A DNA stretch of 64,000 bases from Sphingomonas sp. NBWT7 (GTDB taxonomy: Bacteria > Pseudomonadota > Alphaproteobacteria > Sphingomonadales > Sphingomonadaceae). The position numbers and the translations under genes are program-made. Under the pieces are notes generated by a model. The model ran no database searches, was not told the DNA's origin, and saw nothing but the letters and a program-made list of their open reading frames with translations. The DNA is taken from assembly GCF_014217605.1 (NCBI RefSeq), contig NZ_CP043639.1:2255501-2319500 (forward strand), given 5' to 3'. Shown here one piece after another: positions 36,074 through 44,830 of the stretch. The stretch's first letter is position 1. Every line of letters starts with the position of its first letter.

Positions 36074-37756
36074 TTACGTCGCCAAGCACTCCGCGATCAA
36101 CGTCGCTTCTTGAGCGCGCCAGCACGCTGCCGGCGGATCGACGACGGTTAGATTTTTGCCGGAAACATCCGTACGCTGCTTCCCCGCCAAGATGGCTTCA
36201 GCCACCGCAGGCGAGAGGAAGGCCATCCGAACGACACGCGTTACGTAGGTGGCACTCACCTTCTCGCGCTGCGCCAAACGCGTGATGTCGAGTTCGCCTT
36301 GCCGCAGCTCGCCCCACCAGCGGCGGGCGCGCATCAACAGGCGGACAAGAGCGGGATCAGGAATGGCGACCGGCCGCGCGATGTCATCGATCAATCGTAT
36401 CGAGCCGCCCAAGCGCGTCAGGCGAACAGATCGATTGATTTTGACCATGCGGCGGGAAGAAAGAGGGTGTCCCACATTAAGCAACAAAGCGATCTTTTCG
36501 GCGCAGCAGATGATCGTAACGCTCCCTTCGGCAACGCGAACCTCTTGGACGACAGCGAGCGCGTCTTGACGACGTTGACGTTGCCGAGCCGCAAGCTCGG
36601 CACACCGGTGGCGAAGATCATCGTAGCGATTGAGCGACACCGATAGCCGCGTCTCGCCGAGCAGCTTTACGGGATCATCGAACAGGCGTGCGACCTCCTC
36701 AACAACGAGCCGCTCGATTTCACGCGCTGGAAGTCGAACGCCTGTATCGCTGCGCTTCAGATGCAGCTTGCGGCTCACATAATAATAATAGCGCGTCACC
36801 TTGGTACCGGACGAGGTAGACCGCGTCTTCGTCGTATGCGTTGGTATCAACGGCTCGCCGACACTACCGAAAATTTTGCCTGCTAAAAGCGCCACGCGCG
36901 GTTCGCGTTTGCGTGTGGCTCCCTGTTTGTTGGTCTCAAGCAATGTCTGCGCACGCTCGAAGGCTGCGAGATCGATGATCGCCGGATGGTTACCTGGGTA
37001 ACGCTTGTCGCGGTGCGCAATGTATCCCGCATAGGTGACGCGCTTAAGCATCAGATAAAGGGTACTGCGCGCGAAGGGCACGTTGCCGATCGCGCGCCCG
37101 GTCGCCGTCACCCGGCCTGGCACGGTGATGCTTTGCGCGAGCAGTTCAGCTTCGAGCTGTCGAACGCTGCCAAGCGCCAGATACCGATCGAAGACATGCC
37201 GCACCAACGCCGCATGCTCCTCGACGATAGCGAGCGTGCGGCCGTCGGGTTTATAGCCGAGCGGCGCGACACCGCCCATCCACATCCCTCTGGCCTTTGA
37301 GGCAGCAAGCTTGTCCCGAATTCGTTCGGCGGTAACCTCGCGCTCGAATTGCGCAAACGACAGCAGCATGTTGAGCGTGAGCCGCCCCATGCTGCTGGTT
37401 GTGTTGAGCGCCTGCGTGATGCTGACGAAGCTCGCGTTCGCCTGCTCGAACGCCTCGACCAGCTTGGCGAAATCGAACAGCGAGCGACTGAGGCGATCGA
37501 CCTTATAAACGACGATTGTATCGACGTGTCCGGCGGCGACATCGACAAGCAGACGCCGCAGTGCTGGTCGCTCGAGCGTACCGCCCGAGACGCCACCGTC
37601 GTCGTACGGCTCGGCGATCTCCAGCCAGCCTTGCGATGCCTGACTGCGGATATAGGCCGCGCATGCTTCGCGCTGCGCATCGAGGCTGTTGAAATCCTGC
37701 TCGAGCCCCTCGTCACTCGATTTGCGCGTGTAGATCGCGCAGCGCACCGGCGTCAT
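36074..37756 (-). CDS. large serine recombinase (resolvase family)
   Basis: 560 aa. The catalytic domain begins RCAIYTRKSSDEGLEQDFNS, with the nucleophile serine at 13 or 14, and includes YDDGGVSGGTLERPALRRLL, DTIVVYKVDRLSRSLFDFAK and AQFEREVTAERIRDKLAASK. The recombinase domain follows (WMGGVAPLGYKPDGRTL, RSTLYLMLKRVTYAGYIAHR). The usual zinc-ribbon cysteines are absent in the region after VALLAGKIFGSVGEPL, as is common in this alphaproteobacterial subgroup. A C-terminal HTH reads LDITRLAQREKVSATYVTRV. The start overlaps the DUF2924 stop by 4 nt (ATGA). It likely mobilises or inverts DNA; the target site is unknown. Confidence 0.92.
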   Translation of the reverse strand: MTPVRCAIYTRKSSDEGLEQDFNSLDAQREACAAYIRSQASQGWLEIAEPYDDGGVSGGTLERPALRRLLVDVAAGHVDTIVVYKVDRLSRSLFDFAKLVEAFEQANASFVSITQALNTTSSMGRLTLNMLLSFAQFEREVTAERIRDKLAASKARGMWMGGVAPLGYKPDGRTLAIVEEHAALVRHVFDRYLALGSVRQLEAELLAQSITVPGRVTATGRAIGNVPFARSTLYLMLKRVTYAGYIAHRDKRYPGNHPAIIDLAAFERAQTLLETNKQGATRKREPRVALLAGKIFGSVGEPLIPTHTTKTRSTSSGTKVTRYYYYVSRKLHLKRSDTGVRLPAREIERLVVEEVARLFDDPVKLLGETRLSVSLNRYDDLRHRCAELAARQRQRRQDALAVVQEVRVAEGSVTIICCAEKIALLLNVGHPLSSRRMVKINRSVRLTRLGGSIRLIDDIARPVAIPDPALVRLLMRARRWWGELRQGELDITRLAQREKVSATYVTRVVRMAFLSPAVAEAILAGKQRTDVSGKNLTVVDPPAACWRAQEATLIAECLAT

Positions 37757-38163
37757 GCCGCCACCTTATTCTTAAGGCCGAAGAACGCCGGCCCCGACCA
37801 TCGCGTGCCGGTGATCTCCCGCGCAACCTCGCTCAGCGATCGCCAGGATCGGCCATCCCAATGCACGGTCTGATCTTCACCGATGGTGACGATATGCGTA
37901 CGCCCACGCCATGTTCGCGCAAGCCGACGCACCCCCGGCGCTACCGATCGTCCATCCGCGCATGCAATCTGATCAAGCATGCGCCCCGTGTTGTCGCTCA
38001 CGACACCTGCTGCTTTGGCCTGGATCTCCCAGGCAAGCGCAAGCCGCAGCAGCTTTGGGCTGATGCGCGGGACGATACTGCCGGTCACCTCGATCCAGCG
38101 GGCATGCAGCGCCAGCCCGTTCATTGCCTCGAGCGCTGCGAGCTCCTCCTCGAGCGGCGTCAT
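37753..38163 (-). CDS. DUF2924 domain protein
   Basis: 136 aa from ATG 38163, which overlaps the stop of the DUF3489 gene (ATGA); an upstream frame to 38274 is an overlap artefact. Typical DUF2924 segments are SPKLLRLALAWEIQAKAAGV, GVRRLARTWRGRTHIVTIGE and WDGRSWRSLSEVAREITGTR followed by WSGPAFFGLK. This last part is the conserved DNA-binding-like motif of the family. It is always found next to a serine recombinase in such modules and is presumed to be its accessory factor; the biochemical role is unknown. Confidence 0.88.
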   Translation of the reverse strand: MTPLEEELAALEAMNGLALHARWIEVTGSIVPRISPKLLRLALAWEIQAKAAGVVSDNTGRMLDQIACADGRSVAPGVRRLARTWRGRTHIVTIGEDQTVHWDGRSWRSLSEVAREITGTRWSGPAFFGLKNKVAA

Positions 38164-38651
38164 TGCGCGATGATCCGGTAGAAGGTTGGACCGCCCGGCT
38201 GCTTCGCCTTGGCAAGATGATGGCCTTTCTTGCGCAAGCTGGTGAGCGCGGCTCGCGTTGTGTGCGGCAACCAACCGGTTGCTTGCGCCAAGTCGGTGAG
38301 TGTCGCGCCTTCCTCGCGCAGCAGCAGCGCAATAACCTGCGCCGCCTTCGTTGCCGGCTGCGCTACACGCGCGGTATGCTCGACCTCCACCTCATGCGCC
38401 TTTACGTTGATCGCGGCGCATCCTTCTGGCGTGATGAAGACACCATAGCGCTCGTTGTTCTCGCTATGCGCGACCGCGCTTTGATCAGCAGTCGGCCGCG
38501 CCTTGAGCCAACCGCGTCCAAGCATCGCAGCCACGGATCGGCGGATCGTTGGCGGGTGGGTCAGATCTTCAGGTAGCGGAAACAAGCTGCCGTTCTCGCG
38601 GCGCGCTGCATGATGGAGCAGTAGCGACTGCGTCTTCGTGACGGTGGACAT
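38160..38651 (-). CDS. DUF3489 domain protein (winged-helix-like)
   Basis: 163 aa from ATG 38651 with GGAGG five nt upstream. The C-terminal third contains the DUF3489 signature: KAAQVIALLLREEGATLTDL, ATGWLPHTTRAALTSLRKKG and PGGPTFYRI, a winged-helix fold. The N-terminal part (LLLHHAARRENGSLFPLPED; RSVAAMLGRGWLKA) is a second helical region. First gene of the three-gene recombinase operon; it may regulate the operon or bind recombination sites. Confidence 0.88.
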   Translation of the reverse strand: MSTVTKTQSLLLHHAARRENGSLFPLPEDLTHPPTIRRSVAAMLGRGWLKARPTADQSAVAHSENNERYGVFITPEGCAAINVKAHEVEVEHTARVAQPATKAAQVIALLLREEGATLTDLAQATGWLPHTTRAALTSLRKKGHHLAKAKQPGGPTFYRIIAQ

Positions 38652-38872
38652 AAGCGCCTCCCAGTTCGGAAGCGGCACCAGCGCCGCTCCCACTGAGCAG
38701 AGCCCCATTGATCGGGTTGATCGGGGCGTCCCGGAGGCGATATCTGTCTCCCGAGTCGAACGACGGTGTCGCTCTACCCGGGCGTGAAGTCGAGTTCGTT
38801 CATCGACGATTGCGGCGCGGGGGACGTGCGCTTCAAAACGATGCCGAACGCACTTATGACGTCTGCCCGCCG

Positions 38873-40024
38873 CTAAGCCGCTTGGTAAACCGCCCGCTCA
38901 ACCGCGCTCACCAGCGCCAGCGCCGCGGGATCGGCGAAGGGCGCAAATTGCATCATCACGACCCCGGCGCGATCGCGCGCGGGATCGATCCAGAAATAGG
39001 TGTTGGCAACGCCATCCCACATCAGGCTTCCCGCGCCGCGGCCGTCGGGTCCAGGCTCAGGGTTGAGCAGGAACCCGAGGCCAAAGCCGCTGTGCATGTC
39101 GGGATAGGCATCATAGTCGAGCGCGAACTGCGGCATGATGCTGCGCAGCGCGCCCGCGCGAAGCGGCGCGATCTGGTCGCGGGTCATTTCGGCGACCGTC
39201 CCGGGCTTCAGGATCCGTACGCCATCGAGCTCTCCGGCGTTGAGCAGCATACGGGCGAAGCGCAGGTAATCCGCCGCGGTGCCAAGCAGCCCGCCACCGC
39301 CCGACTGATACTCGGCCGCCTCACCACCGCCGATCTCGATCGGGAATGGCGACAGGGTACCATCGGTACCGCGGGCGAGCAGCGCGACGCGGCGCGCCGT
39401 CTGCGCCGCATCCATCGTGAAGCCTGTGTCGGTCATGCCGAGCGGCACGAAGATCTCCTCCGCCAGCACCTCGCCCAGCCGCCGCCCCGTCGCCGCCTCG
39501 ACTGCGAGGCCGACCCAATCGGTGCTGATGCCGTATTCCCACCGCTCGCCGGGATCGAACAGCAAAGGCAAGTGCAGGCTCGCCAACGAACCCGGCGCGA
39601 CCGCCCCCTGCGCGCGCGCCATGTCGGCGTTCATAAAGGCGTAGCCCAGGCCTGATGTGTGCGTCAGCAGATGCCGCAACGTGATCGGCGCCTTTGCAGG
39701 CCGAAGGCGCACGACGCCGTCATCGCCGAAACCATCGATAACCTGCGGGTCGGCTAGCCCTGGAAGAACCGATCCGATCGGCGCTTCGAGCGACAGCGCG
39801 CCACGCTCGACCAATTGCATCGCCGCCACGGAGACGATCGCTTTGGTCATCGAGGCCAGCTGGAAGATCGCATCCGGTGTCATCGCGGCCCCGCTCGCCG
39901 GATCACGCAGACCGCTTGCCGCTGCATCGAGCGTTCCGGCCCGGTTGCCGACCATCGCCACGGCACCCGCGATCTTGCCGGACGCGACGGCGGCATCGAG
40001 CGCCTGCTGGATCGTCATTGTCAC
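38873..40024 (-). CDS. serine hydrolase of the beta-lactamase class C/esterase family
   Basis: 383 aa with no signal peptide. The catalytic S-x-x-K is FQLASMTKAI (Ser58, Lys61) and the second-site Tyr is in WEYGISTDWVG at about residue 158; the third box is near the C-terminus in GAGSLMWDGVANTYFWIDP. This matches the cytoplasmic EstB-like esterase branch rather than a true beta-lactamase. It hydrolyses esters or amides; the substrate cannot be read from sequence. It stands next to the recombinase operon but its composition is like the chromosome average. Confidence 0.9.
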   Translation of the reverse strand: MTMTIQQALDAAVASGKIAGAVAMVGNRAGTLDAAASGLRDPASGAAMTPDAIFQLASMTKAIVSVAAMQLVERGALSLEAPIGSVLPGLADPQVIDGFGDDGVVRLRPAKAPITLRHLLTHTSGLGYAFMNADMARAQGAVAPGSLASLHLPLLFDPGERWEYGISTDWVGLAVEAATGRRLGEVLAEEIFVPLGMTDTGFTMDAAQTARRVALLARGTDGTLSPFPIEIGGGEAAEYQSGGGGLLGTAADYLRFARMLLNAGELDGVRILKPGTVAEMTRDQIAPLRAGALRSIMPQFALDYDAYPDMHSGFGLGFLLNPEPGPDGRGAGSLMWDGVANTYFWIDPARDRAGVVMMQFAPFADPAALALVSAVERAVYQAA

Positions 40025-40497
40025 CCTCCCCTATCTTCTTCTGCAAATTTGGCCTGCGTCGCATGATCGACGCAAGATTGTACGCGCTTACCGGCAGCCC
40101 GCTTTTAAATACCACCGCTCCGCTAGCGAATGGCCAGGTTTGGAAGGAAAGCGGACTTTCGCGGGAGCGCATGATCAAGAAGCCAAACTCATCATCTGCT
40201 CTAGTACCGCGCCATCTTACGCACCGAGCAACGTCGATCACCCCGCAATGCGCAGTGTTATTCTATGCAACGCTGGCCGGGTTGCAGCGCTTAGGCCGCC
40301 ATCGCAGTGTCAACCTTGGCTTGACCAGCGGCGTTATGACAAACTTACGGACACGGCCTACTACCGTGCCAGGGTAGAACGAGCATGTGTGATACGCCGC
40401 GTTGAAAACACGCGGTTTCCCCTCAATTGCTAATCGAGAGTTGAGCGCAGAGCTGAGTTGGAAATTTCTCTTCTGCGCTCAAAGGCGGACTCAAAAT
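40025..40497. other. intergenic region between hydrolase and RTX genes
   Basis: About 470 bp. The only clear structure is the 11-bp hairpin at 40441-40482 after the RTX gene. A segment near 40130-40165 (AAAGCGGACTTTCG) resembles the AACGTCCGCTT-type motif seen at 42639-42675 and may be a degenerate copy. No gene is supported. Confidence 0.5.
40441..40482. terminator. 11-bp hairpin downstream of the RTX gene
   Basis: TTGAGCGCAGA (40441-40451), 20-nt loop, TCTGCGCTCAA (40472-40482). Perfect stem, 16 bp beyond the stop codon of the minus-strand RTX gene. There is no long U-tract, so it may be a weak terminator or 3'-end stabiliser. Confidence 0.5.
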
Positions 40498-42402
40498 CTA
40501 AAAAATGAAATCGCTCTCTGACAAATTCGGGGATCCAGTCAGTTCAACATATTGGCTCGTGAAGACGTCCGGACTGTCAGAGATAACCACAAAGTAAGAC
40601 TGGCTTCCTGTGTAGATGAAGACGTTATCCATAGTGATATTCAGCGCGCTAAAATCAATTTTATCGACCCCGCCTTCAAAGTCGTCAATGATACCGTTCC
40701 TGGGAAGGTTTTCAGCGTCGAAAACGAAGGTATCGACGCCCTTATCACCAGTGAAACGGCCGAACCCATAGATCGTGTCGTTCCCCTCACCACCGCGCAA
40801 AATGCCGCCGTCGGTGCTGCCGAAGAGTTGATCGTCTCCCTGACCGCCATTTAGATACCAGACCCCGGCGTTGCCGGTGTGACTTAAGGTGTCGTTCCCG
40901 GATGTTCCCAACTCGAAGCCGTCGTAACGCTTTTCGTAGGTGCCGTCGTACGAAAAAATATCGCCTCGTTCGGACGAGAACATGATGCCTTCATCGTCAA
41001 AATAGCTGTTCCCGTAAGACTCAGCATTGCTGCGATCATAGGTCGATAGGCGCATTGCTAGCTGCTGAGGATTCCGGGTCAGGTTAGCATTACCATTACC
41101 GACTTCTGAAGCGTTGAAGTAGAGCTCATAAGCGGCGGTCATGCCCATCAACTCGACGCGGTCATATCCTGCACCAAGGTTCACCGTATCTGGACCGATG
41201 TCGGAAAACGGCGGGGCGTCCGTGATGCCGTTGAAGATAACCAGATCGTCGCCCAACCCGCCACTTATGTTATCGGCACCAGCGCCGCCGTAGAACGTGT
41301 CCATCCCGGCGCCACCGATCAGACGATCGTTCCCTGCGCCGCCGACCAAGGTGTCGTCACCGGACCCACCAATCAGGCGGTCGTTGCCCTGCCCACCATT
41401 CATGTAATAGCTGATCGTCTCGCCGGTGTGATCGAACACGTCGGCGCGCGACGTCCCAAGCTGGACAGCCTGGCTCCGGAATAGGGTTTCCTCACCGGTG
41501 ACCAGATCGACAACGTCAAAGAACGTTTTTGGGGTAGCCGTAGTAAAGGTCACGCCTTCGTCGTCGAAACGGCTGACCGGCCCCGTCGGAACGTCCATTC
41601 CTGCTTCAGCCTGCAGCCGCACGGCAAGGTTGCCGTCCTGATTAGCGAGTTGCCCGCTGTCGGTGGCGACGCCATTCCCGACTTCACTGCCGGTGAAGGT
41701 GAGCCGGATCCTCCTCGTGTCGATAGCGGAGACTACAACAATATCGTTGCCGGCTCCCAGATTGACGATGTCTGAGCCATCCGTGTCGACATTGAAGATC
41801 GCAACGTCATCACCGGCGCCACCGCTGAGGAAGTCGTTCCCAGCGCCTCCAATAAGGCTGTCATTCCCGGCGCCGCCGATCAGCCGATCATTTCCTACAC
41901 CGCCGACCAGGAAGTCGTTTCCAGCGCCGCCGGTGATATTGTCGTTACCGCGACCACCGTTGATGTAGACGTTCCGCGCTTCGGTACCCTCGTTGTAGAC
42001 GTCGGCGGCCGACGTGCCGAGCCGTACGATCGAGAACTGATCACCACGCTGAGTACCGTTCAGATCGCGAACGTCGAAGGTGAATGTGCCATCCGAGACG
42101 AAGCTGATGCCTTCGTCGTCAAAACGCGCTGTCTGGCCGGTAACCTGACCATCGGCACCTTCGGCCTGCACGCGGACCGCCAGCAAGCCGTCCTGGCCTG
42201 GCAAGGTCTTGGAGTCGTTCGCGCTGCCGTTGCCGACTTCAGCGCTCGTGAACGTCAGTCGGACCTGGCTGTAAGTCGTCGTCTGGTTGCGAAAACGCAC
42301 CACGTCGTAGCCCGCGCCGAGATCGCGCATGATCCCGCTTGCGAAGGCAAGATCATATTCGACCTGCTCATCATCAGACACCTTGATAGCAAAACCCGCC
42401 AC
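40498..42402 (-). CDS. secreted RTX calcium-binding protein with three repeat modules
   Basis: 634 aa. Three related modules start near residues 27, 214 and 407. Each has (D/N)LGAG.D, (L.F) (T/N)(S/A)SEVGNG, a Leu-Ala-(V/M)R(L/V) strand, FDDEG(I/V).F, LGTS and then a glycine-rich calcium roll of GGxGxDxx repeats (residues about 148-203, 335-388 and 518-545). The protein lacks a Sec signal and ends PNLSESDFIF, an acidic then hydrophobic tail typical of type I secretion signals. Ca2+ would fold the rolls outside the cell. No T1SS genes are in the window. The modular part is not one I recognise from a named toxin or enzyme, so a surface or matrix role is only inferred. Confidence 0.9.
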   Translation of the reverse strand: MAGFAIKVSDDEQVEYDLAFASGIMRDLGAGYDVVRFRNQTTTYSQVRLTFTSAEVGNGSANDSKTLPGQDGLLAVRVQAEGADGQVTGQTARFDDEGISFVSDGTFTFDVRDLNGTQRGDQFSIVRLGTSAADVYNEGTEARNVYINGGRGNDNITGGAGNDFLVGGVGNDRLIGGAGNDSLIGGAGNDFLSGGAGDDVAIFNVDTDGSDIVNLGAGNDIVVVSAIDTRRIRLTFTGSEVGNGVATDSGQLANQDGNLAVRLQAEAGMDVPTGPVSRFDDEGVTFTTATPKTFFDVVDLVTGEETLFRSQAVQLGTSRADVFDHTGETISYYMNGGQGNDRLIGGSGDDTLVGGAGNDRLIGGAGMDTFYGGAGADNISGGLGDDLVIFNGITDAPPFSDIGPDTVNLGAGYDRVELMGMTAAYELYFNASEVGNGNANLTRNPQQLAMRLSTYDRSNAESYGNSYFDDEGIMFSSERGDIFSYDGTYEKRYDGFELGTSGNDTLSHTGNAGVWYLNGGQGDDQLFGSTDGGILRGGEGNDTIYGFGRFTGDKGVDTFVFDAENLPRNGIIDDFEGGVDKIDFSALNITMDNVFIYTGSQSYFVVISDSPDVFTSQYVELTGSPNLSESDFIF

Positions 42403-42890
42403 TTAATTTCCCCCACCGGCAACATGCCCCGGCGCCCGGTATCAGACATAGATCACCGCGTCCTTGGACATACGTCCCAGTTGTTGAGGCAGATCGTCCC
42501 ACTTCTTTCGACAGGAGAACGCAAGCCGAGAGCGCCAACCGCCTCAAGAAGACGGCAACGCAGCGAACCAGGCCGCAGCAGAGCAGTTAAGCGTGAAATG
42601 GCGGTGATCGGATAACTAATACCCCGCCAGCTCCCTGCGAACGTCCGCTTTTGGGCGTAAGCGGAACGTCCGCTTCGCCGTCCAGCGAGGTTTATGGAAG
42701 CCCCGGAATGGGTGGCTAGCTCACACACCTGCGCACCGAGCCTTGGCACGACCTGTCCCGGGTTAACGACATACTCTAGCGGGGCGCCTGACCTAACGGA
42801 GGTGCAGCGGGACAGTAGCTCGATCCGCCGCGCAAGACACAGCGGGCTTCTACCCGGCGGCCTAGGATCGCCGGGTGTGGCGTGATCCGA
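42403..42890. other. intergenic region with short repeat
   Basis: About 490 bp upstream of the RTX gene and downstream of the sulfotransferase gene. It holds the repeat at 42639-42675; the first ~100 bp next to the RTX start is the probable promoter. No gene recognised. Confidence 0.5.
42639..42675. repeat. short direct repeat with hairpin (intergenic)
   Basis: GAACGTCCGCTT occurs at 42639-42650 and again at 42664-42675. Between them TCCGCTT (42644-42650) and AAGCGGA (42659-42665) form a 7-bp hairpin. Sequences of this type are often seen between genes in sphingomonads; a related stretch is near 40150. Confidence 0.4.
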
Positions 42891-44699
42891 TCACCATCCA
42901 GGAGGCGTCGCTGGATAATAGTGCAAGACAGGCCCGAGTGATTGCTTGAGGGGATCCAGCCAATCTTCGTACGCCTGCCAGCGGCTGAGACCGCTCCGAT
43001 CAATCGGGCGGCGGACCTGCGTGGTACTAGGAGTATGCACGGCGCGCTCGGTTTCGAAGTATCGCAAGCAAGCGGCATCGAACGGCAACTTGAGATAGTC
43101 CAGCAACCGTCGCACTTCGCCGTCCAAGTCTTCGACAATAGCTTCGTGGTGCACGCGATGGATTCGACCCGGTACCACCCTGTCGAAATGGGCCATCATA
43201 CGCACATAATCCGCGTAGAAAGTACCGATCCCGGCCAAGTCATACGCGAAGCTGTTCCCCAAATTGTAATGTTGTGCGTAGTTGGCAAAGCCGCAGGCCA
43301 TAGGATGTCGGCGCACATCAACGATCCTGGCGTTCGGCAGCGCTAGAAGGATCAGTCCCGTATAGATCCAATTGATTGGCATCTTGTCCGTAAAGAATGG
43401 CCGGTCTGTGCGACGGCGCCTCGACGTTGACGTAAGGTACCGCTCGCCGAGGGCCCGCCAAGCGTCTGCGGAGAGAGATGGTAGCACATCAAGAAAGCTG
43501 TCGGCGTCACGCCCGACCATGATCGACTGTACCACTCCGGTCAGATCCTGAAGCTCTTCAGTACCCTCGACGGACGGATGACTGGCGAGAATTTGCTCGA
43601 TCAATGTCGATCCAGACCGGGGCATGCCGAGGATAAATATTGGATCAGGAGCACGCGCGCCGACCTGCGCCCGCGCCTCGAGGAACGCAGCTGTGAAGAG
43701 ATCCTCCGAACGTCGAACAAGCGTGCTGAACCGTTCAGCATCGTGCGGCGCCAGCGAATGGCGAAGTGCGTTCCCGGCGCGCAGCTGCTCGAACGCCGTC
43801 GCATGCTCGCCAAGCGCATCCAATCCATTGCCCAGCGCGAAGTGCAGATGCACCCGCTCGGCAGCGTCTTTACTCGCGTCTAGCGCGGCGTTGATCTTGG
43901 GCACGTCAGTCGCATCGATCGGAACTGGCTTCAGATTTGCGAGCGCCCACCACAGGATACCGCGCTCCGGTGCAATTGCGATCGCCCGACGGTAAGCGGC
44001 AACAACCTCGTCGATGCGTCCGGATGCTTTCAGAAAGTGGCCATAGTTCATCCATGCGCGCCAGTCTTGCGGATGGTGATGTAGCAAGTCGCAAAACGCA
44101 GTGTCCGCTGCTTCGGCCCGTCGGTTTCGCGACAACAGTGCGGCCTTCAGCGACAGCGCGGCAAGATGTGCGGGTTCGCGCACCAAGACTGCGTCGACTT
44201 CGCTTAAAGCGACGTCGAGCTGCCCGGCCTCATTGAGTACGTTGGCAAGGCCAAGTCGCGCGTCGTGATACATAGGGGCGAGCGCTAATGCTCGGCGGAA
44301 CAGAGCTTGCGCGTCGCGTAAAGCTTTGGAGCGACCGGCTAATGTAGCTAGAAGATGCAGCGCACCGGGGTTCTCGGGATCTGACCGTAACAGCGATCCG
44401 AGCTCTCTCGCCGCCGCTTCGTTACGGCCGGAGGCAAACGCGCGCTGAGCGCGCACTACAGCTGGATTGCGAAGTCCGATATCGACCGCCCGCATCTCCT
44501 GTTGCTCAGCCTCGGAGATATTCCCTACGGCGCGCAACGCTGAAGCAAGCAGGCGATAAGCGCGGGGCGCATCTGGTAAGTCGCGGACTGCCACTCTGGC
44601 TTCGATCACTGCCGCAGCAGGGTCGTAAGCGATCATGGCGGCAATTTTCGATAGCTGAGCGAGAGAGCTCGGCTCCGCGTCAGATCGTGAGGCTGTCAC
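42891..44699 (-). CDS. TPR-containing sulfotransferase family protein
   Basis: 602 aa. The N-terminal half is a tetratricopeptide array (for example AQALFRRALALAPMYHDARL and LNEAGQLDVALSEVDAVLVR at roughly residues 20-260). The C-terminal half is a sulfotransferase: the PAPS 5'-phosphosulfate loop FILGMPRSGSTLIEQILASH at about residue 355, and the 3'-phosphate region RRHPMACGFANYAQHYN. Such fusions sulfonate peptides, sugars or lipids with TPR-mediated substrate binding. It lies just before the polysaccharide locus, across the IS element, so sulfation of the polymer or of a surface protein is possible (inference). Confidence 0.88.
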   Translation of the reverse strand: MTASRSDAEPSSLAQLSKIAAMIAYDPAAAVIEARVAVRDLPDAPRAYRLLASALRAVGNISEAEQQEMRAVDIGLRNPAVVRAQRAFASGRNEAAARELGSLLRSDPENPGALHLLATLAGRSKALRDAQALFRRALALAPMYHDARLGLANVLNEAGQLDVALSEVDAVLVREPAHLAALSLKAALLSRNRRAEAADTAFCDLLHHHPQDWRAWMNYGHFLKASGRIDEVVAAYRRAIAIAPERGILWWALANLKPVPIDATDVPKINAALDASKDAAERVHLHFALGNGLDALGEHATAFEQLRAGNALRHSLAPHDAERFSTLVRRSEDLFTAAFLEARAQVGARAPDPIFILGMPRSGSTLIEQILASHPSVEGTEELQDLTGVVQSIMVGRDADSFLDVLPSLSADAWRALGERYLTSTSRRRRTDRPFFTDKMPINWIYTGLILLALPNARIVDVRRHPMACGFANYAQHYNLGNSFAYDLAGIGTFYADYVRMMAHFDRVVPGRIHRVHHEAIVEDLDGEVRRLLDYLKLPFDAACLRYFETERAVHTPSTTQVRRPIDRSGLSRWQAYEDWLDPLKQSLGPVLHYYPATPPGW

Positions 44700-44731
44700 A
44701 GGAGGCCCGTAGCAGGATTGCCCTGTGAAAT

Positions 44732-44812
44732 CTAACTAAGCTGCAATGCCAAACGGCAGTCGTGCAGGCACTGGAAGGTATGCAGGTTGGCGTTGTCGAC
44801 CAGCGCGCGCCC
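44732..44812 (-). pseudogene. possible C-terminal remnant of a gene cut by the IS element
   Basis: A 26-codon minus-strand frame runs from the IS boundary to a stop at 44732: RALVDNANLHTFQCLHDCRL then ALQLS. It is well-composed for protein and abuts exactly the IS left end, but nothing on the other side of the IS continues it. It may be a gene end left by an IS-linked deletion, or chance. Confidence 0.25.
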
Positions 44813-44830
44813 TGACGTGACCCCCGCCTT

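Noticed and set aside
38709..38872. tRNA attachment site near the recombinase operon
   Set aside because: No tRNA-like cloverleaf sequence or matching direct repeats were seen on either side.
38873..40024. A beta-lactamase resistance gene
   Set aside because: It lacks a signal peptide and the class C Y-x-N and K-T-G pattern; it fits the esterase-like branch.
40498..42402. The short regular repeats in the RTX gene as a CRISPR array
   Set aside because: They are in-frame glycine-rich calcium-roll codons, not spaced palindromic repeats with unique spacers.
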